A program made the translations under genes and the position numbers. A DNA stretch of 64,000 nucleotides from contig NZ_CP039432.1 of NCBI RefSeq assembly GCF_005484805.1, positions 1,178,001 to 1,242,000 of the forward strand, written 5' to 3'. This document shows, piece by piece, positions 1 through 11,511 of this stretch. The stretch comes from Rhodococcus sp. SGAir0479. Lineage in GTDB: Bacteria; Actinomycetota; Actinomycetes; Mycobacteriales; Mycobacteriaceae. A model generated the notes under the pieces. It worked only from the letters and a program-made list of their open reading frames with translations. It was not told the origin of the DNA and did not search any database. Position 1 is the first letter of the stretch, and each line of letters starts with the position of its first letter.

Positions 1-124
1 GCTGGGCCGACCGCTCCACGGCTCCCGCGAGCGCGTGCGCGATGCGTTGGGTGTTCTCGTCGCCGAGCGCGGAGGCGGCGGCCAGGTCGTCGCGCAGCCG
101 GGCGGTGTATTCGGTGAGGTCCAT
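1..124 (-). CDS. HicB-like antitoxin-family protein, N-terminal part only
   Basis: Only the first 41 residues are inside the window; the gene runs off the left edge. It starts at an ATG read leftwards from 124, with the sequence MDLTEYTARLRDDLAAAS followed by an Ala-rich amphipathic helix. This resembles the N-terminus of short actinobacterial proteins annotated as HicB-family antitoxins, which often sit divergently next to thyX; that is recalled family knowledge. The ribbon-helix-helix part, if present, would lie outside the window. Two TGACGTCA palindromes begin 10 bp upstream of the start and fit autoregulation. It could equally be a stand-alone DNA-binding protein without a toxin partner. 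Confidence 0.55.
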   Translation of the reverse strand, partial: MDLTEYTARLRDDLAAASALGDENTQRIAHALAGAVERSAQ

Positions 125-134
125 GACGCCAGTG

Positions 135-153
135 TGACGTCATGATGACGTCA
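135..153. promoter_or_regulatory. Twin TGACGTCA palindromes, probable operator
   Basis: Two perfect 8-bp palindromes, TGACGTCA at 135-142 and 146-153, are separated by TGA, giving an 11-bp centre-to-centre spacing of about one helical turn on the same DNA face. They lie in the divergent region between the antitoxin-like gene and thyX, next to the start codon of the former. This is the expected arrangement for cooperative dimers such as ribbon-helix-helix repressors. The binding protein is inferred. Confidence 0.6.
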
Positions 154-277
154 TTTCAAGGCGACGATGGCGTCACGGGACCCCCGTCGCCGCCGACAGG
201 GTCCGGGGTGTGGACCGCTCGGGCGTCCGCGGCCCCTATATGGTGCGCAGACGAACGGACGACAGGAGGACGTCGAG

Positions 278-1030
278 GTGCGCAATGCGGTGCCGCTCAA
301 AGTGCAACTGGTCGCGAAGACGGAGTTCGTGCCGCCCACGGACGTGCCGTGGGAGACCGACGCCGTCGGCGGCGAGGCGCTCGCCGAGTTCGCGGGCCGG
401 GCGTGCTACCAGAGCTGGTCCAAGCCCAACCCGCGCACCGCGACCAACGCCGGGTACCTGCGCCACCTGCTCGAGGTGGGGCACCTGTCGGTGCTCGAGC
501 ACGGCACCGTCAGCTTCTACATCACCGGCATCTCCCGCTCCTGTACGCACGAGCTGATCCGGCACCGGCACTTCTCGTACTCGCAGCTGTCCCAGCGTTT
601 CGTGCGTGAGAACGACTCCAACGTCGTGATCCCCCCGGCGATCGCCGGCGACGAGCGCCTCGAGGCGCTGTTCGCGAAGGCGACCGAGGCCAGCCGCAGC
701 GCCTACACCGAACTGCTGGCGGCGCTCGAGGACAAGCTGGCCGACGTGCCCGGAGGCCCGATCCGGAACAAGCAGGCGCGTCAGGCGGCGCGGTCGGTGC
801 TGCCCAACGCCACCGAGACCCGGGTCGTCGTGACCGGCAACTACCGCGCGTGGCGGCACTTCGTCGAGATGCGGGCCACCGAACACGCGGACGTCGAGAT
901 CCGCCGGGTCGCCGTCGAGTGCCTGCGGCAGCTCCGGCGCGCCGCGCCGAATGTCTTCGGCGACTTCGAAATCGTCACCCTCCCGGACGGCACCGAGGTC
1001 GCGACGAGCGAGTTCGACACGGTCGGCTGA
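278..1030 (+). CDS. thyX: Flavin-dependent thymidylate synthase ThyX
   Basis: Makes dTMP from dUMP using methylenetetrahydrofolate, FAD and NADPH. The protein is 250 aa, the same length as the M. tuberculosis enzyme. The ThyX signature [13 protein letters not shown] is at residues 95-107, and the C-terminal NATETR...WRHF region that contributes to nucleotide and flavin binding is intact. The GTG at 278 is chosen because AGGAGGA lies 7 bases upstream and the resulting N-terminus matches the family; an upstream in-frame ATG at 167 would add residues of shadow composition. A TATATG -10-like hexamer is at 237-242. dapA and RNase J follow on the same strand, as in mycobacteria. Confidence 0.96.
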   Translation: MRNAVPLKVQLVAKTEFVPPTDVPWETDAVGGEALAEFAGRACYQSWSKPNPRTATNAGYLRHLLEVGHLSVLEHGTVSFYITGISRSCTHELIRHRHFSYSQLSQRFVRENDSNVVIPPAIAGDERLEALFAKATEASRSAYTELLAALEDKLADVPGGPIRNKQARQAARSVLPNATETRVVVTGNYRAWRHFVEMRATEHADVEIRRVAVECLRQLRRAAPNVFGDFEIVTLPDGTEVATSEFDTVG

Positions 1031-1101
1031 ACACGGCTGCGCCCGCCAGTGGCCCTGGCAGCGCCCGTGCGGTGCCGTCGTGTTCAGGTCCGCGGTACTG
1101 A

Positions 1102-3992
<2,891 letters not shown>

Positions 3993-4038
3993 CCCCGGAT
4001 CGGGCGGTCGCGCGGGGCGGGTGAGGAGGTGCCCCGTC

Positions 4039-4605
4039 ATGACCGAACGCAAGCCGCTGCGGGCCACGTTCGAGTCGTGGGTCGAAACGCAGATCCGCGG
4101 GGCGTACGAGCGCGGCGAGTTCGACGACCTCGAGGGCGCGGGCCGGCCGATTCCCACCCGCGGCGGTGACGACTGGTGGGTGCGGGGCTACCTCGAACGC
4201 GAGGGACTGTCCGCCGACGACCTGCTGCCCGAGCCGCTGCGCCTGCGCAAGGCCGTCGAACGGCTGCCGTTCACGGTCCGCACCCTCCGCAGCGAGCGGG
4301 AGGTGCGGGCGGAGGTCGCGCGGCTCAATCAACGGATCGCCGCGTGGCTGCGCAATCCGTCCGGCCCGCAAGTCCCGATCCGCCGCGTGGACGCCGACGA
4401 GATCGTCGACGGCTGGCGTGCCGACCGTGCGGCCCGGCCGGTCGCGGACCCGGCCGACCTCGACGACGAGCGGCGCAGGGCGAGAAGGGCACTCGCGCGC
4501 GCGGCGCTGGCGGAGGCCGGCTACACCGAGGTTCGGCGCGGACAGGTCCGCTTCGAGCGCCGTCGGCGCTTCACGTGGCCGTTCCGGCGGCGGAGGTCGG
4601 CGTGA
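4039..4605 (+). CDS. DUF1992 (DnaJC28-like) domain protein
   Basis: A 188-aa protein with the N-terminal hallmark of the DUF1992/DnaJ homologue subfamily C member 28 family: W-V-E-T-Q-I-R-A near residue 15, then E-F-D-D-L-E-G-A-G-R-P-I-P. Members lack a J domain in bacteria and their function is not established. The C-terminal half is very Arg-rich and likely helical. The ATG at 4039 is preceded by GAGGAGGT, and an upstream in-frame GTG at 4021 lacks a ribosome-binding site. It lies 46 bp after rnj and may be read from the same transcript. Confidence 0.85.
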   Translation: MTERKPLRATFESWVETQIRGAYERGEFDDLEGAGRPIPTRGGDDWWVRGYLEREGLSADDLLPEPLRLRKAVERLPFTVRTLRSEREVRAEVARLNQRIAAWLRNPSGPQVPIRRVDADEIVDGWRADRAARPVADPADLDDERRRARRALARAALAEAGYTEVRRGQVRFERRRRFTWPFRRRRSA

Positions 4606-4608
4606 GCC

Positions 4609-5040
4609 TCACGACTCGACCTTGCCGTAGTCGACGGTGAACCACCGCTCGGGCCGCATCCGGATCACGACGGCCCGGTCGTTGAACGATTCGGCGAGGA
4701 ACTTCTCCGCCTCGTCCTCGGGGAGATACCGGCGGACCAACGGACGGATGTCGTCGGGCGCGACCTCGTCCTGGAATGTCGCCGCCCCCTCGACACTGAC
4801 GTAGCGGTAGGGCGGCGCCTCCTGCTGCGCGCACAGGCTGAACCGGCCGGACGCCCGGATGAGGCGCTCCTTGACGGTGCCGCGCTCGGTCCAGACGGTG
4901 ACCTCACCGCCAGGGACGTAGTGGTACCAGATCGGTACCGCGAGCGGAGCCCGTCCGTCGCGCTCGGCGGCGATCACGCCGATGTGGAGGTCGGCGAGGA
5001 AGCCCTCGCGCTCGTCCGTGGACATGCTCGTCTTCGACAT
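4609..5040 (-). CDS. Pyridoxamine 5'-phosphate oxidase-family (split-barrel) protein
   Basis: A 143-aa protein with the split beta-barrel pattern of small actinobacterial PPOX-like proteins: a G-V-I-A start strand, PLAVPIWYHY, a basic TVKERLIRASGRFSLCAQ stretch, and the VSVEGAATF strand. Family members bind FMN, F420, biliverdin or haem; the cofactor here cannot be told from sequence alone. GAGGAG lies 6 bases before the ATG. It is convergent with the DUF1992 gene, only 3 bp between stops, and divergent from the next gene. Confidence 0.85.
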   Translation of the reverse strand: MSKTSMSTDEREGFLADLHIGVIAAERDGRAPLAVPIWYHYVPGGEVTVWTERGTVKERLIRASGRFSLCAQQEAPPYRYVSVEGAATFQDEVAPDDIRPLVRRYLPEDEAEKFLAESFNDRAVVIRMRPERWFTVDYGKVES

Positions 5041-5149
5041 TCGTCGCTCCTCACGAGAAACTCACGGGAAGTGTCGGGTCAGGATCCACGGTAGGGGCCC
5101 GCTTCCCGCGTCCGCCCGCATTCGCGTCGAGATCCGGTTACGGTGTGGT

Positions 5150-5773
5150 GTGCCCTACGCCCGTGACGAACGCCACGCACTGGTCGAGACGATGCGTACC
5201 GCCGGTCCCGACGCGCCCACGCTGTGCGGCGACTGGACCGCGCGGGATCTGGCCGCGCACCTGGTGATCCGGGAGCGCCGACTGGACGCCTCGCCCGGGA
5301 TCCTGGTGCCCGCGCTGTCCGGATACACCGATCGGGTGCAGCGGGGACAGGCGCGCAAGGACTGGTCCGCGCTGCTGGGCGAGGTGGCCTCGGGGCCGCC
5401 GGTCTGGTCCCCGTTCCGGTGGATCGACGAGCAGGCCAACCTCGCGGAGATGTTCATCCATCACGAGGACGTCCGGCGCGCCGGCGGCGACTGGTCGGTG
5501 CGGACTCTGCCCGACGGTATGCAGGACAGGCTCTGGACGGTCGCGAAGGGAATCGGGCGCCGGAGCTACCGCCGCTCGCCGGTGACCGTGGTGCTCGAAC
5601 GTCCCGACGGTGAGCGAGCCACCGTGAAATCGGCGGGGGACGCCACGGTCGTACTGCGCGGCGAGCCCGCCGAACTGCTGTTGCACGCCTTCGGGCGCGA
5701 CGAGGTCCGCATCGAGTTCGACGGCGCCGCCCCGGATGTGGCAACCATCACCGCACTGGACCGCAGTGTGTGA
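5150..5773 (+). CDS. TIGR03085-type maleylpyruvate isomerase-fold protein
   Basis: A 207-aa member of the DinB/mycothiol-dependent maleylpyruvate isomerase superfamily. It has the typical start (DERHALVETM..GPDAPTLCGDWTARDLAAHLVIRERR), the ILVPALSGYTDRVQ segment and a NLAEMFIHHEDVRR motif, whose histidines are candidate metal ligands. The reaction is unknown; mycothiol use is an inference from the superfamily. The GTG at 5150 matches the family N-terminus. TACGGT at 5139-5144 ends 5 bases before it, so the mRNA is probably almost leaderless. Longer upstream in-frame starts overlap the divergent PPOX gene. Confidence 0.82.
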   Translation: MPYARDERHALVETMRTAGPDAPTLCGDWTARDLAAHLVIRERRLDASPGILVPALSGYTDRVQRGQARKDWSALLGEVASGPPVWSPFRWIDEQANLAEMFIHHEDVRRAGGDWSVRTLPDGMQDRLWTVAKGIGRRSYRRSPVTVVLERPDGERATVKSAGDATVVLRGEPAELLLHAFGRDEVRIEFDGAAPDVATITALDRSV

Positions 5774-5856
5774 CGGGCGTGCTCTGCGGCGCCGTATGGG
5801 GACCGCCGGACCGCAGTGGCGTGTGTTGCAGATGGTCCGGATGGGGCCCGAGCGAC

Positions 5857-5862
5857 TAACCT
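5857..5862 (+). promoter_or_regulatory. -10 element of leaderless ftsK promoter
   Basis: TAACCT, a good TAnnnT hexamer, ends 7 bases before the ftsK ATG at 5870. No Shine-Dalgarno sequence precedes the gene. This supports a leaderless mRNA starting at the ATG and decides against the in-frame ATG at 5816. Confidence 0.65.
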
Positions 5863-5869
5863 GACCTTC

Positions 5870-8632
5870 ATGGCAGGGAAGACGAACGCGCGCGGAAGTT
5901 CGGCAGCATCCACGTCGAGGACTCGCACGCGTTCCACCTCCACGGCCCGGGCCGCCTCCGGTTCCGGGTCGCGCTCCGCCGGGACCGGGCGTTCGTCGTC
6001 CGGTGCCCGCGCCTCGGCGTCCCCGCGCAAGTCCGCGCCGTCGCGGTCGGCCGCGGCCCGCAAGCCCGCCGCCAAGCGCGGCGGCTCGGGTACGCGCCGG
6101 CCGGCGCAGAAGAACTCGCGGGGCTCGCAGGCCCTCGTCTCGGTCGGCCGTGGCATCGGTGCCGGGTGGTCGATGGTCGCCAAGGGAGTGGGCGCGACCA
6201 CCCGCACCGTCGGCCGGGCCACCGAGATCGAACACGGCCATCGACGGGACGGCATCGCGCTGGCGCTGATCGCGGTGAGCGTCGTGATCGCCGGCGGCAT
6301 GTGGTTCTCCGCCGGCGGACCCGTGGGGGAGTGGATCGAGACCGCGGTACGCGCCGTCGTCGGCGCGGTGGCCGCGGTGCTGCCGATCGTGGGCCTCGCG
6401 GTCGCCGTCGTGCTGATGCGCACCGAACCGAAGCCCGACATCCGCGCGCGGCTGGTGCTCGGCTCGCTCCTCGTCGGTCTCCCGGCGGTCGGTCTGTGGC
6501 ACATCGCATCCGGGTCGCCGGCCGCATCGGACGGGTGGCCCGCCGGGGCGGGCGTCGTGGGCTACGTCGTGGCCGGCCCGCTCACCAACGGCGTGACCGA
6601 GTGGTTGTCGGTGCCGCTGCTGCTGATGGCGATGTTCTTCGGTGTGCTCCTGCTGACCGGCACGACGGTCCGCGAGGTACCCGACCGTCTCCGCTCGTGG
6701 TTCGGCACGTCGTACCGCGACGACGACTACGAGTACGACCACGCCGACGACCCCGACTTCGACGACGGCCACGACGGTGGCTACGACGATTACGATCCGG
6801 GCCGCTTCGACGCGGACGGCTACCCGACCGACGGCCCGGCCGTCCGGGAGCGGCCCGCCCGCCGCACCCCGCGTCGGCGCCGGGGGACACCGGAGCAGAA
6901 CTACCCGACCGACGAGGTGCATGCCGACGCGGCCACCGAGGTGCTGGGGCTGTGGGATCCGGGTGATCCGGAGCAGGTGCCCGCGCCGCCCGAGCCCGAA
7001 CCCGAGCCGGAACCCGCCCCCGCCCCTGTTCCCGCCCCCCGGCCCAAGCCGCGCGCCCGCGTCACTCCGCCGCCGGCGCCGGAACCCGTCCCGGCACCGG
7101 CCGAGGAGGAGGCGTTCGTCCCGGACCGCGTCGTCGAGGGCGACTACGCGCTGCCGCCGCTGTCGCTGCTGGTGGAGGGCGATCCGCCCAAGCGTGGCAG
7201 CCAGGCCAACGACGCGATGATCGAGGCCATCACCGAGGTGCTGCAGCAGTTCAAGATCGACGCTGCCGTCACCGGGTACACCCGCGGACCGACCGTGACA
7301 CGCTACGAGGTGGAGTTGGGTCCGGGCGTCAAGGTCGAGAAGATCACGGCCCTCGCCCGCAACATCGCGTATGCGGTCGCCACCGACAACGTGCGACTCC
7401 TCGCGCCGATCCCGGGCAAGTCGGCCGTCGGCATCGAGGTGCCCAACTCCGACCGGGAGATGGTGCGGTTGTCCGACGTGCTGAGCGCGCCGTCCACCCG
7501 CAAGGACCACCACCCGCTGGTGATCGGTCTCGGCAAGGACATCGAGGGTGACTTCGTCAGCGCCAACCTGGCGAAGATGCCGCACCTGCTGGTCGCAGGT
7601 TCCACCGGCTCGGGTAAGTCGAGCTTCGTGAACTCGATGCTCGTGTCGCTGCTCACCCGCGCGAGCCCGGACGAGGTCCGGATGATTCTCATCGACCCGA
7701 AGATGGTGGAACTCACCCCGTACGAGGGCATTCCGCACCTGATCACGCCGATCATCACCCAGCCCAAGAAGGCGGCCGCCGCGCTGGCGTGGCTGGTCGA
7801 GGAGATGGAGCAGCGCTACCAGGACATGCAGGCCAGCCGTGTCCGGCACATCGACGACTTCAACGCCAAGGTCAAGTCCGGCGAGATCACCGCCCCCCTG
7901 GGCAGTGAGCGCGTGTACCGGCCGTACCCGTACATTCTCGCGATCGTCGACGAGCTGGCCGACCTCATGATGACCGCGCCGCGGGACGTGGAGGAGGCGA
8001 TCGTGCGCATCACGCAGAAGGCGCGTGCCGCCGGTATCCACCTCGTGCTGGCGACGCAGCGCCCGTCGGTCGACGTCGTCACCGGTCTCATCAAGACCAA
8101 CGTGCCGTCGCGGCTCGCGTTCGCGACGTCGTCGCTGACGGACTCGCGCGTCATCCTCGACCAGCCGGGTGCCGAGAAGCTCATCGGTATGGGTGACGGG
8201 CTCTTCCTGCCGATGGGCGCCGGTAAGCCCATCCGCATGCAGGGCGCGTTCATCACCGACGAGGAGATCGCGGCCGTCGTCGACTTCACCAAGAACCAGG
8301 CCGAGCCCGAGTACACCGAGGGCGTCACCACGGCCAAGGCGGGGGAGAAGAAGGACGTCGACCCCGACATCGGCGACGACATGGACGTGTTCCTGCAGGC
8401 CGTCGAGCTCGTGGTGTCGAGCCAGTTCGGATCCACCTCGATGCTGCAGCGCAAGCTGCGCGTCGGGTTCGCGAAGGCGGGCCGGTTGATGGACCTCATG
8501 GAGACCCGGGAGATCGTGGGTCCGAGCGAGGGGTCGAAGGCGCGCGAGGTCCTGGTCAAGCCGGACGAACTCGACGGGTTGCTGTGGACGATCCGTGGCG
8601 GCGATCCGAGTGCCGCACCGTCGGCAGAGTGA
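5870..8632 (+). CDS. ftsK: DNA translocase FtsK
   Basis: A septum-anchored ATPase that pumps chromosomal DNA during division and dimer resolution. Of 920 aa, residues 1-110 are a basic Ser/Arg/Ala-rich arm and about 125-260 hold membrane segments. A long disordered linker follows, acidic then rich in Pro-Glu repeats. The motor domain has Walker [10 protein letters not shown] near residue 580, Walker [14 protein letters not shown], and the [14 protein letters not shown] motif. The C-terminal winged-helix gamma domain ([35 protein letters not shown]) reads KOPS-type sequences. The pattern is that of SpoIIIE/FtsK of mycobacteria (Rv2748c). Confidence 0.96.
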   Translation: MAGKTNARGSSAASTSRTRTRSTSTARAASGSGSRSAGTGRSSSGARASASPRKSAPSRSAAARKPAAKRGGSGTRRPAQKNSRGSQALVSVGRGIGAGWSMVAKGVGATTRTVGRATEIEHGHRRDGIALALIAVSVVIAGGMWFSAGGPVGEWIETAVRAVVGAVAAVLPIVGLAVAVVLMRTEPKPDIRARLVLGSLLVGLPAVGLWHIASGSPAASDGWPAGAGVVGYVVAGPLTNGVTEWLSVPLLLMAMFFGVLLLTGTTVREVPDRLRSWFGTSYRDDDYEYDHADDPDFDDGHDGGYDDYDPGRFDADGYPTDGPAVRERPARRTPRRRRGTPEQNYPTDEVHADAATEVLGLWDPGDPEQVPAPPEPEPEPEPAPAPVPAPRPKPRARVTPPPAPEPVPAPAEEEAFVPDRVVEGDYALPPLSLLVEGDPPKRGSQANDAMIEAITEVLQQFKIDAAVTGYTRGPTVTRYEVELGPGVKVEKITALARNIAYAVATDNVRLLAPIPGKSAVGIEVPNSDREMVRLSDVLSAPSTRKDHHPLVIGLGKDIEGDFVSANLAKMPHLLVAGSTGSGKSSFVNSMLVSLLTRASPDEVRMILIDPKMVELTPYEGIPHLITPIITQPKKAAAALAWLVEEMEQRYQDMQASRVRHIDDFNAKVKSGEITAPLGSERVYRPYPYILAIVDELADLMMTAPRDVEEAIVRITQKARAAGIHLVLATQRPSVDVVTGLIKTNVPSRLAFATSSLTDSRVILDQPGAEKLIGMGDGLFLPMGAGKPIRMQGAFITDEEIAAVVDFTKNQAEPEYTEGVTTAKAGEKKDVDPDIGDDMDVFLQAVELVVSSQFGSTSMLQRKLRVGFAKAGRLMDLMETREIVGPSEGSKAREVLVKPDELDGLLWTIRGGDPSAAPSAE

Positions 8633-8691
8633 CCGTTTCGTCCGGCTTCGTCGGACGCCGGTGACGTCCTGTGGTTGAATAGGAAGCCTGT

Positions 8692-8835
8692 GGAGGGGAG
8701 TATCCCCGTTTCCGCGACAGACTCGTCAACACGAGTGGCACCGTTGCCGCTCCGGTTCTGTCGGCCGATCGTCTCCGATTCGCTCGGGACATCGGTGGGA
8801 GAGACCTCCGGTGGTGAAACATACCTACCGGAGGT
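8692..8835 (+). promoter_or_regulatory. yybP-ykoY Mn(II) riboswitch with SD-sequestering platform
   Basis: The leader of the TerC gene carries the conserved yybP-ykoY pieces: GGAGGGGAGTA at 8692-8702 (loop 1), CTCGTCAACACGAG at 8722-8735, and GAGACCTCC at 8801-8809. P1 pairs GGAGG (8692-8696) with CCTCC (8805-8809). Further stems pair CGACAGA (8715-8721) with TCTGTCG (8757-8763), and CCGAT (8765-8769) with ATCGG (8791-8795). The same CCTCC also belongs to ACCTCCGGT (8804-8812), a perfect complement of ACCGGAGGT (8827-8835), which contains the gene's ribosome-binding site GGAGG. The two pairings exclude each other, so metal binding would free the ribosome-binding site. Confidence 0.85.
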
Positions 8836-8844
8836 AAATCGCTC

Positions 8845-9843
8845 ATGCATGTGTCCCCGCTCGTCTGGATCCTCACCTGCGTGGTGATCCTCGGGCTGTT
8901 CGTGTTCGACTTCTTCGCCCACGTGCGCACCCCGCACGCGCCCACCTTCCGCGAGTCGGCGTTCTGGTCGGCGGTCTACATCGGCATCGCCATCCTCTTC
9001 GGGGTGTTCGTGATGGCCAACTGGGGTACCACGTTCGGCGGCGAGTACTTCGCCGGATACGTCACCGAGAAGGCGCTGTCGGTCGACAACCTGTTCGTCT
9101 TCGTGATCATCATGTCGACATTCGCAGTGCCCCGGGAGTACCAGCAGAAGGTATTGCTCATCGGCATCGTGATGGCGCTGGTGATGCGCGGCGCGTTCAT
9201 CGCGGTCGGCGCGGCAGCGATCAACACCTACAGCTGGGTCTTCTACCTGTTCGGCGCGTTCCTGATCTACACCGCGGTCAAGCTGATCAAGGACGCCGGC
9301 CACGGTCCCGAGGGTGAGCAGGAGCGGGAGAACAAGCTCGTCCGGACCGTCAAGCGCTTCCTGCCCACCACGGAGGAGTACGACGGCGACAAGCTGATCA
9401 CCAAGATCGACGGCAAGCGGATGGTGACCCCGCTGCTGCTCGCGCTCGTCGTCATCGGCTTCACCGACGTGCTGTTCGCGCTCGACTCGATCCCCGCGAT
9501 CTACGGCCTCACGCAGGAGCCCTACCTGGTCTTCACCGCCAACGCCTTCGCGCTGATGGGTCTGCGGCAGCTGTTCTTCCTCATCGGCGGACTGCTCGAG
9601 CGCCTGGTGTACCTGTCGTACGGGCTGTCCGTCATCCTGGCGTTCATCGGCGTGAAGCTGGTGCTGCACGCCCTCCACGAGAACACCCTGCCGTTCCTCA
9701 ACGGCGGCGAGCACGTCTCGGTCCCGGAGATCTCGACCGTGATGTCGCTGAGCGTGATCGTGGGCGTCCTCGTCGTGACGACGGTCGCGAGCCTGCTCAA
9801 GACCCGCAACGACAAGTCCGACGACGCTCCGGTACGGAGCTGA
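8845..9843 (+). CDS. TerC/Alx-family membrane protein, probable Mn(II) exporter
   Basis: A 332-aa integral membrane protein with about nine hydrophobic segments. It has the two TerC signature motifs with acidic residues inside membrane helices: ALSVDNLFVF near residue 75 and DVLFALDSIPAIYGLT near residue 210. TerC/Alx proteins export manganese, and the Mn(II) riboswitch in the leader strongly supports that role here. GGAGG lies 10 bases before the ATG and is part of the switch. A strong hairpin follows the stop. Mycobacteria keep a TerC gene elsewhere in this region (Rv2723). Confidence 0.9.
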   Translation: MHVSPLVWILTCVVILGLFVFDFFAHVRTPHAPTFRESAFWSAVYIGIAILFGVFVMANWGTTFGGEYFAGYVTEKALSVDNLFVFVIIMSTFAVPREYQQKVLLIGIVMALVMRGAFIAVGAAAINTYSWVFYLFGAFLIYTAVKLIKDAGHGPEGEQERENKLVRTVKRFLPTTEEYDGDKLITKIDGKRMVTPLLLALVVIGFTDVLFALDSIPAIYGLTQEPYLVFTANAFALMGLRQLFFLIGGLLERLVYLSYGLSVILAFIGVKLVLHALHENTLPFLNGGEHVSVPEISTVMSLSVIVGVLVVTTVASLLKTRNDKSDDAPVRS

Positions 9844-9849
9844 CCGCGG

Positions 9850-9879
9850 CGGCGGCCGGGCCCGACGGCCCGGCCGCCG
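9850..9879. terminator. Hairpin terminator between convergent terC and yciI-like genes
   Basis: A perfect 13-bp GC-only stem (CGGCGGCCGGGCC with GGCCCGGCCGCCG) has a 4-base CGAC loop and starts 7 bases after the TerC stop. It has no U-tract, as is usual for actinobacterial hairpin terminators. It can serve both converging genes. Confidence 0.6.
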
Positions 9880-9905
9880 ACGGCCCGGCCGTCCGGGGGG
9901 AGCGG

Positions 9906-10190
9906 CTAGCCGGCGAAGACGCCGAAGACCGGGATCCACTCCCGGATGGTGCGTTCGGCCACGAGGTCACGCTTGGCGAAAGGGTCCTTGTCGAACAGCG
10001 ACTGCACGTCCGCGGCGGAGGCCGCCTCGGCCATCATCAGGGCCCCGCTGCCGTCGGCGAACGGTCCCGACGACTGCACGACGCCGCGGCGGACGAGGTC
10101 GGACAGCCACGCGCGGTGATCGGTACGGTGGTCGTCGCGCTGGGCCGACTTCTCGGGCGCATAGGTGTACTGGACTGCGAACAGCGGCAT
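9906..10190 (-). CDS. YciI family protein
   Basis: A 94-aa single-domain protein. It opens with a beta strand (MPLFAVQYTYAP) and an HRTDHRAWLSDLVRRGVV helix, followed by S-SGPFADGSGALMM, the dimeric alpha-beta YciI fold related to muconolactone isomerase. The conserved His and Asp of the family (here in DDHRTDHR and FDKDPF) are present. The YciI substrate is unknown in general. It stands alone, convergent with terC. Confidence 0.87.
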   Translation of the reverse strand: MPLFAVQYTYAPEKSAQRDDHRTDHRAWLSDLVRRGVVQSSGPFADGSGALMMAEAASAADVQSLFDKDPFAKRDLVAERTIREWIPVFGVFAG

Positions 10191-10218
10191 GATTCCTCGA
10201 TCCCGGCTCCGAACGGCG

Positions 10219-10770
10219 TCAGAGCGTCAGCAGCATGCGGGTATTACCCAGCGTATTCGGCTTGACGTAGCTCAGGTCCAGGAACTCTGCGACGCCGGTG
10301 TCGTACGACCGGCACATCTCGGCGTACACCTCCGCGGTCACCGGGGTGCCCTCGATCTCGGCGAAACCGTGCTTGGCGAAGAAGTCCACCTCGAACGTCA
10401 GGACGAACAGGCGCTCGAGCTCCAGTTCGCGGGCGACCTCGATGAGCTTCGCGACCACGAGATGCCCGGCGCCGCGGCCCTTCACCTGGGGGTCGACCGC
10501 GACGGTGCGGACCTCGCCCAGATCGGACCACAGCACGTGCATCGCGCCGCACCCGACGAGGTGACCGGACTGTTCCACCACCCAGAACTCCTGGATCGCC
10601 TCGTACAGCGTCACGAGGTTCTTCTCGAGCAGGATCTTGCCCGCGTAGATGTCGATCAGTCGTTTGATCTCCGGTACGTCCGAGGTGCGCGCTCGTCGCA
10701 CCTTCATCTCTTCAGCCTCGTGCGTTCCAGCTGCCGGAGTCCCAGATGTCATGTGGTGCACAGTAGTCAT
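10219..10770 (-). CDS. argA: Amino-acid (glutamate) N-acetyltransferase, GNAT type
   Basis: A 183-aa GNAT protein matching mycobacterial ArgA (Rv2747), which makes N-acetylglutamate, the first step of arginine synthesis. From residue ~23 it reads VRRARTSDVPEIKRLIDIYAG, then KILLEKNLVTLYEAIQEFWV. The acetyl-CoA site is in RTVAVDPQVKGRGAGHLVVAKL (R/Q-x-x-G-x-G/A type), followed by FFAKHGFAEIEG. The first ~22 residues are poorly conserved, so the true start may be the second ATG (MTSGTPAAG) 18 bases in or later. It is divergent from pgsA, as in M. tuberculosis. Confidence 0.9.
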   Translation of the reverse strand: MTTVHHMTSGTPAAGTHEAEEMKVRRARTSDVPEIKRLIDIYAGKILLEKNLVTLYEAIQEFWVVEQSGHLVGCGAMHVLWSDLGEVRTVAVDPQVKGRGAGHLVVAKLIEVARELELERLFVLTFEVDFFAKHGFAEIEGTPVTAEVYAEMCRSYDTGVAEFLDLSYVKPNTLGNTRMLLTL

Positions 10771-10875
10771 AGCCTCAACCGATATTGTGAGCAGTGTGCC
10801 GCCCCGTCCCATCGCCCCAGACCACGTCCCGTTCGTCTCGGGTGTGCCTGGGCGAACCCCCGGATCGGTGTGCTC

Positions 10876-11511
10876 GTGACCGCCCCGCGCCGCCCCGTCG
10901 CGGCCGCCGCCGACGCGCTCCCCGCCGAAGGAATCGCACCGCGGACCCCCGTCCCGCTGGTCAACATCGCCAACATCCTGACGGTCCTGCGGATCCTGCT
11001 CGTCCCGGTGTTCCTGGTCGCGCTGTTCGTCGACGACGGGCAGTCGACAGGCTGGCGGATCGCGGCCGCGTCGATCTTCGCGATCGCGGCGATCACCGAC
11101 CGCATCGACGGGCAGCTGGCGCGCAAGCACGGCCTCGTCACCGATTTCGGGAAGATGGCCGACCCGATCGCCGACAAGGCCCTCATCGGCGCCGCTCTGG
11201 TGGGACTGTCGCTGCTGGGGGACCTGTCGTGGTGGGTCACCGGCATCATCGCGGCCCGCGAACTGGGCATCACGCTGATGCGTTTCGCGGTGCTGCGGCA
11301 CGGCGTGATCCCCGCCGGCCGCGGCGGCAAGCTCAAGACTCTCGTGCAGTCGGTCGCGATCGGGCTGTACCTGATTCCGTTCCCGGACGGCTTCGCGCCC
11401 GTCAGCGCGACGCTGATGGCGCTGGCCGTCGTGCTCACGGTCGTCACCGGGCTCGACTACGTGGTCCAGGCGGTGCGCCTGCGTGCCGGAGTCGGTCGCG
11501 GCGGATCGTGA
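10876..11511 (+). CDS. pgsA: CDP-diacylglycerol-glycerol-3-phosphate 3-phosphatidyltransferase
   Basis: A membrane CDP-alcohol phosphatidyltransferase that makes phosphatidylglycerol phosphate (like M. tuberculosis PgsA3, Rv2746c). The predicted 211 aa has the full catalytic signature D-x2-D-G-x2-A-R-x8-G-x3-D-x3-D in DRIDGQLARKHGLVTDFGKMADPIAD, and about five hydrophobic helices. The GTG at 10876 is one of two in-frame GTGs 6 bases apart (10870, 10876), and no clear ribosome-binding site separates them. Upstream codons in this frame lie over the divergent argA promoter. The stop overlaps the cinA start (GTGA). Confidence 0.92.
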   Translation: MTAPRRPVAAAADALPAEGIAPRTPVPLVNIANILTVLRILLVPVFLVALFVDDGQSTGWRIAAASIFAIAAITDRIDGQLARKHGLVTDFGKMADPIADKALIGAALVGLSLLGDLSWWVTGIIAARELGITLMRFAVLRHGVIPAGRGGKLKTLVQSVAIGLYLIPFPDGFAPVSATLMALAVVLTVVTGLDYVVQAVRLRAGVGRGGS

